Shown in pieces: positions 1 through 5,456 of a DNA stretch of 6,918 bases. Position numbers and translations under genes: made by a program. Under the pieces are notes generated by a model. That model did no database searches, was not told the DNA's origin, and saw nothing but the letters and a program-made list of their open reading frames with translations. Location of the stretch: positions 1 through 6,918 of the forward strand of contig CAUCOL010000098.1 of the NCBI GenBank assembly GCA_958444395.1, given 5' to 3'. Position 1 is the first letter of the stretch. Every line of letters starts with the position of its first letter. The DNA is from an uncultured Lachnospiraceae bacterium (GTDB lineage Bacteria > Bacillota > Clostridia > Lachnospirales > Lachnospiraceae).

Positions 1-114
1 GGAGGGTCCGATCAATACCAGTACCTCTCCCTCTTCTATGGAAAGGTTAATATCCCTTAATACCTGCAGATCTCCAAAGCTTTTCTGAAGGTTTTTGATT
101 TCTAATAAAGCCAT
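1..114 (-). CDS. Amino-acid-type ABC transporter ATP-binding protein (N-terminal part, runs off the left edge)
   Basis: The 38 codons visible begin MALLEIKNLQKSFGDLQVL and stop at LIGPS, exactly where the Walker A motif (GPSGSGKS/T in this family) should start. Phe13 (KSFGD) sits where the A-loop aromatic that stacks on ATP is expected. The pattern is that of the polar amino acid uptake ATPases (GlnQ/HisP/ArtP type), cytoplasmic subunits that drive import. The ATG at 114 is preceded by AAAGGAG at 124-130 with a 9-base spacing, so the start is well supported. The gene lies downstream of, and in the same direction as, the substrate-binding lipoprotein at 599-1540, which makes a single transport system likely. 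No permease lies between them, so it is probably further left. Specificity cannot be read from this fragment. Confidence 0.9.
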   Translation of the reverse strand, partial: MALLEIKNLQKSFGDLQVLRDINLSIEEGEVLVLIGPS

Positions 115-598
115 AGGAAACAACTCCTTTCATCTCTCAAATCTTTTCAAACAGTTTGTTTTCACTTTTTCTTCAAAATCTTCTTTTTTATTCACAATCT
201 GGCTGGAATTTTCCACCGATGTGTATCAAACAAATTATTCTCAAAATCCATCTGTCATTTCTACCCCAATTCAAAAAGGCGGCACAGGGACTTTCTCTGT
301 TATGGAAGCCCCTTTGCCGCCTGCTTATATGAATTTGAGATATGTTGTTATTCTTACGTCTGGTCTTTTGTATTTTTACTTACTTTTCACATTTGTATTT
401 CTGTTATGTATACACCTGCTTCCGACAGATTTATTTTCCTGTCTCCGCATGTTTTTTATGTAATTCTTATTTCACTGCTTTCGTGTTCCTCACACATTTC
501 TCTTTGGTAATGTTATTATACCCAGAACAAATTTACAGATTTTGCCTGGTCACTTGCACATACCCTCACATCTGTCATTCTGCACCTGTCTCTATCCC
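115..598. other. Long intergenic region between binding-protein and ATPase genes
   Basis: Stop codons in all minus-strand frames rule out a gene or an obvious remnant of a permease. The one clear element is the terminator hairpin at 273-321. A TATAAT hexamer occurs on the minus strand at 515-520, but it has no matching -35 at 16-18 bases. Between the terminator and the ATPase start I found no convincing promoter. A small dyad, TGGAATTTTCCA, lies at 204-215. The word AATGACAGATG occurs twice on the minus strand, near 568-578 and 255-265. I see no T-box, SAM, lysine, glycine or cobalamin riboswitch signature. Confidence 0.7.
273..321 (-). terminator. Strong intrinsic terminator between binding-protein and ATPase genes
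   Basis: On the minus strand, arms at 306-321 (GGCGGCAAAGGGGCTT) and 278-293 (AAGTCCCTGTGCCGCC) form a 16-position stem with one A.G mismatch and one G.T pair, closing a loop of about 12 bases. TTTTT follows directly at 277-273. There is no T run on the plus-strand side, so it acts only on leftward transcription. It lies about 280 bases past the stop of the binding-protein gene and about 160 bases before the ATPase start, so it should limit read-through from one to the other. Confidence 0.88.
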
Positions 599-1540
599 CT
601 ATTCATCACGGGTATTTACAGTACACTCGACAGCATCCTCTGCTACGGTATGCAGTGACGGATCCAGTCCGCACTCTTTAAATGCTTTCTCGATAAATCC
701 TTCCTTACGAAGTTCCTCGACTACATTGTTTACTTCTTTCATAAATGCAATGTTATCAAAGGATACGGATGGTGCAATACGACCGATTGCCAGCTCCGGA
801 TCTTTATAATTCTCTGCAAACTTCAATCCCTTCAATGCATCCGGTGTACGTGCCTGCATATCCTCCATTACGGTAGAATCAGAAAGGAAGCCATCGATCT
901 TACCATACTGAAGTGCTGTCAGAGAGGATGACTGGTCACCGGTTGCTCTTGCCTCCTTGATCAGTCCATCAGACTGCCATTTCTCTACGATCTGCTGCCA
1001 GATCGTACCTTCTGTATAACCGATTACCGTTGACTTAGGATCAAATGTATCCTGACCATCGATCTTGCTGTCCTCCGGTACTACCAGGATACCACCCTGT
1101 GTATACCAGATGTTTCCATAATAGATCTGCTTTGCACGATCTGCATTTTCATACATACCATCTGCGATCATATCAATGTTGCCCTCATTCACATTGACGA
1201 TCAGTTCGGAGAAGTTGATCAGACTCATTTCGGCTTTGCCGATCCCGAGACGTTTTGCAATCTCCTTACAGATCACTGCATCAATACCGCTGAACTCGCC
1301 GGTATCCTGATCGATGTATGCATAGCTGTCACCGGAAGAACCTACCGTAAGAACGCCTTTCTTCCGAAGCTCTGTCAGCTTGGCACTTGGCTTGCCATCG
1401 ACACAATACTTATTATCGTATTCCTGCGAAGATCCTGCTGCCTCGCTGCTGTCTGAACTCTTACTGCTGCCACATCCGGTTAAAGCGGTTACCGCCAACG
1501 CTGCTGTCAATACCAGGGAAATTAATTTCTTTTTCATCAT
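599..1540 (-). CDS. Amino-acid ABC transporter substrate-binding lipoprotein (SBP family 3)
   Basis: This is a 313-residue extracytoplasmic receptor for an ABC importer, probably for a polar amino acid or related compound. Residues 1-22 form a lipoprotein signal (MMKKKLISL, hydrophobic stretch) ending in the lipobox LTGC, with Cys23 as the lipidated residue. A Ser-rich tether (24-38) follows. The mature part fits the bacterial family 3 solute-binding fold (PF00497): FSGIDAVICKEIAKRLG at 83-99, IDMIADGMYENADRAKQI at about 122-139 and IDGFLSD at 215-221. By family analogy Arg135 would bind the substrate carboxylate and Asp221 its amino group. An in-frame ATG exists 24 bases upstream, but AAAGGAGG at 1548-1555 sits 7 bases before the ATG at 1540, which settles the start (a second ATG follows immediately). 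The short tail after residue 290 is not part of the usual core. The ATPase at the left edge is the probable partner. The ligand cannot be named. Confidence 0.95.
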   Translation of the reverse strand: MMKKKLISLVLTAALAVTALTGCGSSKSSDSSEAAGSSQEYDNKYCVDGKPSAKLTELRKKGVLTVGSSGDSYAYIDQDTGEFSGIDAVICKEIAKRLGIGKAEMSLINFSELIVNVNEGNIDMIADGMYENADRAKQIYYGNIWYTQGGILVVPEDSKIDGQDTFDPKSTVIGYTEGTIWQQIVEKWQSDGLIKEARATGDQSSSLTALQYGKIDGFLSDSTVMEDMQARTPDALKGLKFAENYKDPELAIGRIAPSVSFDNIAFMKEVNNVVEELRKEGFIEKAFKECGLDPSLHTVAEDAVECTVNTRDE

Positions 1541-1600
1541 AAGAATTCCTCCTTTTTCTCTCATTCATTTTTTCAGTTACTTATTCATGTGCAATATAAA

Positions 1601-1645
1601 AGAAAAAAACGAGACAGCCGGAAATCTCTTTCCGAATGCCTCGTT
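1601..1645 (-). terminator. Terminator-like hairpin in the leader of the binding-protein gene (possible attenuator)
   Basis: On the minus strand the arms are 1645-1629 (AACGAGGCATTCGGAAA) and 1624-1608 (TTTCCGGCTGTCTCGTT). They form a 17-position stem with one mismatch and two G.T pairs, a GAGA loop, and a T-rich tail (TTTTTCT) at 1607-1601. It lies downstream of the promoter at 1664-1692 and upstream of the ribosome binding site at 1548-1555, so it falls inside the leader of the lipoprotein gene. It could equally stop read-through from the CAP gene. A competing small hairpin, AATGC/GCATT (1646-1650 with 1635-1639), shares the ascending arm and could prevent the terminator from forming; that last point is inference. 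Confidence 0.8.
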
Positions 1646-1663
1646 GCATTGAATATGTTTCAC

Positions 1664-1692
1664 ATCTTAGCAGAGAATTTTTCATTTTGCAA
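1664..1692 (-). promoter_or_regulatory. Sigma-A-type promoter of the binding-protein gene, extended -10
   Basis: On the minus strand a -35 TTGCAA (1692-1687) and a -10 TAAGAT (1669-1664) are separated by exactly 17 bases. TG at 1672-1671, one base upstream of the -10, makes an extended -10. Transcription would start near 1657, about 12 bases before the leader hairpin. A TTGACT at about 1700 is too far away (24 bases) to be the -35. Confidence 0.75.
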
Positions 1693-1704
1693 TAGTCAAT
1701 TTCA

Positions 1705-1729
1705 CAAAAAACCTTGTGCATTTGCACAA
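1705..1729 (-). terminator. Small hairpin with T run after the CAP-protein gene
   Basis: A perfect dyad, TTGTGCA-AA-TGCACAA on the minus strand (1729-1714), begins 7 bases after the TAG stop of the CAP-protein gene and is followed, after GG, by TTTTTT (1711-1706). The stem is short and modest in GC content, so termination would be weak. Its symmetry and its place just upstream of the promoter at 1664-1692 mean it could instead be a protein-binding site. Confidence 0.5.
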
Positions 1730-1735
1730 CGTCCT

Positions 1736-3361
1736 CTAATCTCCCCAGAAATCCTGCGTTGAATAGATCACATAATCTGCGGATGTGTTGACGCCGACAC
1801 CAACCCCCAGATGGGTAAATCTGGCATTGACAATATTATCCCTGTGTCCGCTGGAGCCGATCCATCCAATCGTCATCTGGATCGCATCGCTGGTACCGCA
1901 GCATATATTTTCTCCGGCTGTATGGTAGCTGACTCCTTCGGCTTTCATTCTGTCAAATGGGCTTTTATTTGTGTCCTGCGTATAATGACTGAAATAGTTT
2001 CGTGTTGCCATGTCTTCACTGTGCTTGCGGGCAGAATTTCCCGCTTTGTCATCCCAGCTTAATCCTGACAGCCCTTTATATATCCGGAACGCGCTGGTAA
2101 TCTCCCGTGTCTGCTGCTCTGTAGCACGCATGGTATCACTTGTAAAGGTCATATAATTATAATACAACATCCGATACTGCGGTATATCGGTAGAATATGC
2201 CATAGCCGCATAGATATCCTTATTCCCGAAATAATCGCTAAAGGCGATCAGATTCGCATCCGATGTGGTATAATAATACCCTTCTGTTCCGACTTTTTTC
2301 TCTCCCTTTTCACTGTCTAATGCGCTATACCAGCTCGATTCCTTCCAGCCCGCTTCCACCAGGTCAGCCTCTGTCTGCCCCTGCTTTATAACCTGTGTAT
2401 CCGATGACACATCTCCAGCGTCTGACTGTGCTGTCGCATTCCACAGGCTAAAGCCTTTTCCGAGTACAAAATACATCACGACCTTGTCGTCCTTAACACC
2501 GACCATCGTATACGGATCTGTCGTACTGTCTGCGTGATAGATGTATGCCTGAAATCCTTGCGGCATAGCATCGGTACGAACAGGGCTTCCCCATTCTGCC
2601 GTCAGAGCCGTTACACTCTCTCCGATATAAACCGTATGCTCTCCTGCTTCTGCGCTGACTGTTTGAAAGGCAGCTGCAGCGGTCTTCGTCGGAGCCGGTG
2701 TGGATGACGTGGCAGCGGTCGGTGGCACGGTTGCTGTTGGTGGCACAGTCGCCGTTGGATTTATTGTTGTGGTCGATGTGGCTTCCGGCTTTGCTGTATT
2801 CGTCGGACTGCCACTCGGGGATACTGTCCCGGATGGGCTGACAGTCGGCGTCACCGATGCCTTTGGCGTCTCGCTTACCGATGGTCTGACAGTGCCGGTC
2901 GGTGCCGGTGCAGTAGTCCACATCGGTGTTACGGTCGGACGTACTGTATATGTTGGCTTTGGCAATGCGGAGGGATAGACCATTGCCGGCGTTTTCAATG
3001 GCTGTGTTACCTCCGTGGTAACAGATCCCTTCTTCTGTACCTTGATACGGCAGAGCAGTTTTCTTCCGGCATTCTTTGCCTGTACCTGTGCGATACCTGC
3101 CTTTACCCCTACAACCTTTACACTGGTTTTCTTCTTTGATTTCAGGCGTACACACCCGCTGCCATAAGTCACCTTCCAGGCTGTTTTGCCTTTGGCATGA
3201 CGGATGCGAAGCGTTTTGGTCTGTTTTACCCGTACGGTCAGCTGACTGCTGCTAAGGGACGGTGCTGCTGCCTTTACCGGCTCTGTCGGCACCAGGCCGA
3301 TCATCAGTGCTGCTGCCAATAACACTGCTGCTACTGTGTTTCTTCTCTTCCTTCTTCTCAT
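1736..3361 (-). CDS. Secreted CAP (SCP/YkwD-like) domain protein with Big2-like N-domain and Pro/Thr linker
   Basis: This is a 541-residue exported protein. Residues 1-33 are a signal peptide: Arg/Lys-rich start, hydrophobic core AAVLLAAALMIGLV, Ala-rich cleavage region VKAAA. Residues 34-109 resemble the Lys-rich bacterial Ig-like (Big2) wall domains of gut clostridia. Residues about 115-229 are a Pro/Thr/Ser/Ala linker with repeats. Residues about 241-395 match the CAP-associated N domain seen in B. subtilis YlbC-like proteins (YIGESVTALTAEWGSP, then VGVKDDKVV). Residues about 415-541 are a CAP domain (PF00188) with FSH (His459), AGEN (Glu484) and GHRDNI (His506), the conserved cavity residues. 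An in-frame GTG lies upstream at 3409, but AAAGGAGGG at 3367-3375, 5 bases before the ATG at 3361, fixes the start. The gene begins 28 bases after the end of the nuclease reading frame with no terminator between, so co-transcription is likely. It probably acts at the cell surface; the substrate or partner is unknown. Confidence 0.95.
   Translation of the reverse strand: MRRRKRRNTVAAVLLAAALMIGLVPTEPVKAAAPSLSSSQLTVRVKQTKTLRIRHAKGKTAWKVTYGSGCVRLKSKKKTSVKVVGVKAGIAQVQAKNAGRKLLCRIKVQKKGSVTTEVTQPLKTPAMVYPSALPKPTYTVRPTVTPMWTTAPAPTGTVRPSVSETPKASVTPTVSPSGTVSPSGSPTNTAKPEATSTTTINPTATVPPTATVPPTAATSSTPAPTKTAAAAFQTVSAEAGEHTVYIGESVTALTAEWGSPVRTDAMPQGFQAYIYHADSTTDPYTMVGVKDDKVVMYFVLGKGFSLWNATAQSDAGDVSSDTQVIKQGQTEADLVEAGWKESSWYSALDSEKGEKKVGTEGYYYTTSDANLIAFSDYFGNKDIYAAMAYSTDIPQYRMLYYNYMTFTSDTMRATEQQTREITSAFRIYKGLSGLSWDDKAGNSARKHSEDMATRNYFSHYTQDTNKSPFDRMKAEGVSYHTAGENICCGTSDAIQMTIGWIGSSGHRDNIVNARFTHLGVGVGVNTSADYVIYSTQDFWGD
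2720..2755 (-). repeat. Two 18-base tandem repeats coding for TATVPP in the linker
   Basis: Two adjacent 18-base units (2738-2755 and 2720-2737) differ at a few bases and encode TATVPP twice, residues 203-214 of the CAP protein. They lie in the low-complexity Pro/Thr linker, the kind of segment expected to change in length between strains by slippage or unequal recombination. Confidence 0.8.
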
Positions 3362-3389
3362 AAGTGCCCTCCTTTTTGTCGTATGTCGC

Positions 3390-3686
3390 TTACTTTTCCT
3401 GATACTCACATGCTACTCTTTTTCCGTGAAAAGCAATGCCAAAAAAACCAATCTCTGTAACGCCGTGATATTTCATATCTTCGGCATAGCGTCGATCCCG
3501 GATCTGGTCTACTGCGTCCTTTGCCGCCTCGGCAAGAGCCTGCTCTGTCTGATCCTTTGCAACCTTAAACTCAATGATATAACCCTTGCGCCTGTGATCC
3601 CGCGGCTCCATCTGCAGATCAAAACGGCCTTCTCCTGATTCCCTGTTAGATAAAATATAATACTGATCAGACAAAATCGCAAGCAT
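3390..3686 (-). pseudogene. C-terminal PD-(D/E)XK nuclease segment of the HTH-AAA gene, displaced to the -1 frame
   Basis: The 98 codons starting at ATG 3686 (MLAILSDQYYILSNRESGEG...) match the usual end of predicted AAA-ATPase/PD-(D/E)XK proteins (PF08011). They would continue directly from ...ENFYHGTVLG of the upstream frame, giving one protein of about 623 residues. Asp in GRFDL and Glu and Lys in IIEFK would be Asp548, Glu564 and Lys566 of the joined protein, the expected nuclease triad, and the tail IGFFGIAFHGKRV is also typical. There is no good ribosome binding site before the ATG, so independent translation is doubtful. Expression would need ribosomal frameshifting, or correction of a sequence error. 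The preserved catalytic residues suggest the break is recent, artefactual or programmed. Confidence 0.88.
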
Positions 3687-5260
3687 CCCAAAACGGTACC
3701 ATGATAGAAATTTTCATGGGCTGTATCAAACGTACCGGCAGACCGCAGCAGATACTTCTGCAGGGTATCCGTAAAAAGGATGGTATCCTCCATACGAAGT
3801 GCCAATTCAAAGTCCCGCAAAATAGAACCGGTAAAAAGCTCCCGGTAACTGCCAAGAATCTCCTTCTGAAATGCCCCCTTCACCTCTCGGTTTGGAATCT
3901 CCAGCGAACAGATGGGATTGTCATTAAATTCACTGATCACATCCTTTACCCTAAGATAACCTGCCACCAGCAAAAAACTAAAGATCATATCCGGGTCACT
4001 GTCAACCTCCGGATAAATAATGTCCGTATCTATGATCGCCTGTACCTCTTGTCCCTGCAGAAGTCGGGTAAGACTCTGGTACAGTTCCTGTCCGGCGCCC
4101 TGCACAAGCTGACCAATGATCTCATTGCCACTGGTTCTCGACCAGAATGCCTTTGGCTTGCAGTTATTATTGAAATAGTTTATCACCGACCACGGATTAT
4201 ATATCTCAACACCACCAAAGGAATATCCATCATACCAGTCCTTGATCTCGGACAGCTTCTCCGGCACACCATAATAATCTGCCATCGCTGTAACCTCTTC
4301 TTTAGTAAAGCCAAAATATTCCGAATATCTGTCATCTACGGTCGTATTGACCACCAGATTGTTCAGTCCACTGAACAGACTCTCCTTGGCGATCCGAAGG
4401 ATTCCTGTCAGGATGCCCAGTTCCAGATCATCATTATCCTTCAGGGAAGAGGAAAACAGATTCCTCATAAAGCCAACCACCTCATCATAATACTGATGCA
4501 GATATCCCTGCTGGATCGGAGTATCATATTCATCAATGATAATGATGGTCTTGGTGCCATAGCAGGATGCCAGCATAGCAGAAAGCTTGCCGAGGGCAAA
4601 CTGATAGTCGGTAATCTCTCCCTGACCGCTCGTGATATCTGTAAAATATCTGCGGTCGTACTCATTGAGCCGCTCATCCGTCAAAATAGCAACATGCCGG
4701 ATAAACTCCTCCCGCAGGGTAAAACACAGACTTTTGTACATATCCTCCCAGTTCGTCTGATGTGCATCCTTAAATGAAAGAAAAATAACCGGATATCTGC
4801 CCTGAAACTTACGGTAACTCTGTCCGCAGCCCCAGATCTTCTTATCCGCAAAATACACGGAGGTATCCTCTTCACATCTCTCAAAATAGGTGCGGAGCAT
4901 ATCCATCATCAACGTCTTGCCGAAGCGGCGTGGACGTGTAAACAGATATACTTTGCTATGGTCATCAATAATATCCCGGATCAGCAATGTCTTGTCCACA
5001 TAATAACACTCCCCCGACACTTCCCGGTAGGAAGTGATGCCCACCGGACAAGGCAGCCGCCTGGCCACAATGGTGCTGACACTATAAGGTGCCCTTTCCC
5101 GAAGCATTGCCGGCCGCTCCACATCTGACGGGATCATCCAAAAACGCCCCGACTTATACGCACCGGGGATCATTCCCTCTGCACAAAGCTGATTCACACG
5201 TCTTGAAGTAATATTCCATTGTCCCGCCAGTTCCTTTGCCCGAATAAAATCCTGCTTCAT
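3509..5260 (-). CDS. HTH-AAA-ATPase (predicted AAA-ATPase/PD-(D/E)XK family), frameshifted before its nuclease domain
   Basis: As read, this is 583 residues, but only 1-525 are family-like; the last 58 are out-of-frame translation. Residues 1-50 form a helix-turn-helix of MerR/excisionase style (RAKELAGQWNITSRRVNQL, then IPGAYKSGRFWMIP), implying DNA binding. From about 70 the predicted AAA-ATPase domain (PF09820) begins: GITSYREV and YYVDKT, an atypical Walker A RPRRFGKT (109-116), Walker B IIIIDEYDTPI (239-249), DWYDGYSFG (341-349) and YNPWSVINYF (354-363). The nuclease end follows in another frame at 3390-3686. The ATG at 5260 has AAGGA about 9 bases upstream (5270-5274) and a near-consensus promoter at 5299-5327. 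Such proteins are common in gut Clostridia and Bacteroides but their role is not settled; defence, DNA repair or mobile-element control have all seemed plausible. Regulation by its own HTH is inference. Confidence 0.92.
   Translation of the reverse strand: MKQDFIRAKELAGQWNITSRRVNQLCAEGMIPGAYKSGRFWMIPSDVERPAMLRERAPYSVSTIVARRLPCPVGITSYREVSGECYYVDKTLLIRDIIDDHSKVYLFTRPRRFGKTLMMDMLRTYFERCEEDTSVYFADKKIWGCGQSYRKFQGRYPVIFLSFKDAHQTNWEDMYKSLCFTLREEFIRHVAILTDERLNEYDRRYFTDITSGQGEITDYQFALGKLSAMLASCYGTKTIIIIDEYDTPIQQGYLHQYYDEVVGFMRNLFSSSLKDNDDLELGILTGILRIAKESLFSGLNNLVVNTTVDDRYSEYFGFTKEEVTAMADYYGVPEKLSEIKDWYDGYSFGGVEIYNPWSVINYFNNNCKPKAFWSRTSGNEIIGQLVQGAGQELYQSLTRLLQGQEVQAIIDTDIIYPEVDSDPDMIFSFLLVAGYLRVKDVISEFNDNPICSLEIPNREVKGAFQKEILGSYRELFTGSILRDFELALRMEDTILFTDTLQKYLLRSAGTFDTAHENFYHGTVLGCLRFCLISIIFYLTGNQEKAVLICRWSRGITGARVISLSLRLQRIRQSRLLPRRQRTQ
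3686..3692 (-). other. Frameshift point, X XXY YYZ-type heptamer U UUG GGA
   Basis: In the upstream frame the codons here are GTT TTG GGA TGC (V523 L524 G525 C526). Family similarity requires a shift to -1 so that ATG CTT GCG follows GG. The bases 3692-3686 read T TTG GGA, which fits the formal pattern of a -1 slippery site. No Shine-Dalgarno-like stimulator 10-14 bases upstream and no strong downstream stem are visible (only CTGAT/ATCAG with a loop near 28 bases). Loss of one G from a GGGG run explains it equally well. Confidence 0.75.
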
Positions 5261-5298
5261 ATGACCACATCCTTCTCAAACGACCATCTTTTTCCTAT

Positions 5299-5327
5299 AT
5301 TATAGACAATTTTAGGGAAATTATCAA
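5299..5327 (-). promoter_or_regulatory. Near-consensus sigma-A promoter of the HTH-AAA gene
   Basis: On the minus strand TTGATA (5327-5322) and TATAAT (5304-5299) are separated by exactly 17 bases. The start codon is about 40 bases downstream of the -10. With a perfect -10 and a 5/6 -35 this should be strong unless repressed, and a GGAAATT repeat copy lies across its -35 and spacer. Confidence 0.88.
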
Positions 5328-5365
5328 GAAATAAGTGCATGTTTCGGGAAATTTAAGGAAATTTA
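5316..5365. repeat. Three helically phased GGAAATT(T)A repeats over and upstream of the promoter; candidate operator
   Basis: On the plus strand GGAAATTA occurs at 5316-5323, GGAAATTT at 5347-5354 and GGAAATTT at 5357-5364. Copy starts are separated by 31 and 10 bases, close to whole helical turns, so all face the same side of the DNA. The first copy overlaps the -35 and spacer of the promoter at 5299-5327. An inverted relative (ATTTCC, 5373-5378) faces the third copy. The arrangement resembles an operator; the protein that binds is unknown, and the HTH encoded just downstream is a candidate by inference. Confidence 0.5.
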
Positions 5366-5390
5366 CAGTATTATTTCCCCAGCCTTCCCC

Positions 5391-5430
5391 AAAAGGAAAC
5401 GGCAGCGATACTCTTTGGTAACACTGCCGT
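5391..5430 (-). terminator. Intrinsic terminator of the sigma/anti-sigma operon
   Basis: On the minus strand ACGGCAG...CTGCCGT arms (5430 inward and up to 5399) form about 13 pairs with one T.T mismatch and a T.G pair around a CAAAGA-type loop. TTCCTTTT follows at 5398-5391. The hairpin starts about 26 bases past the TAA stop at 5457. The interrupted T run makes it less than ideal, but placement and stem are good. It separates the regulator pair from the HTH-AAA transcription unit. Confidence 0.75.
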
Positions 5431-5456
5431 AAAAAATACATTCGTTCTTATTCTGC

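Noticed and set aside
515..520. TATAAT hexamer on the minus strand as a promoter for the ATPase gene
   Set aside because: There is no acceptable -35 at 16-18 bases and no extended -10, and the strong terminator at 273-321 lies downstream of it.
115..598. Riboswitch or T-box leader before the ABC ATPase
   Set aside because: No conserved T-box, SAM, lysine, glycine or cobalamin sequence elements could be found; only a plain terminator is visible.
95..809. Overlapping plus-strand open frames in and beyond the 115-598 gap
   Set aside because: They are rich in Phe, Leu, Tyr and Ser from T-rich DNA, lack start signals, and overlap the minus-strand ATPase start and the binding-protein end.
2493..3155. 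Minus-strand open frame of 220 codons overlapping the CAP-protein gene
   Set aside because: It is an out-of-frame reading of the Pro/Thr-rich linker, whose codon bias removes stops; the protein is low-complexity and unlike any family.
3686..3692. Firm call of programmed ribosomal frameshifting
   Set aside because: The heptamer pattern fits, but no upstream Shine-Dalgarno stimulator or strong downstream structure is visible, so it is kept only as one of three explanations.
3701..4777. Long plus-strand open frame of 358 codons
   Set aside because: It lies entirely antisense to the well-supported AAA-ATPase domain and has no ribosome binding site or family-like sequence; it is a shadow frame.
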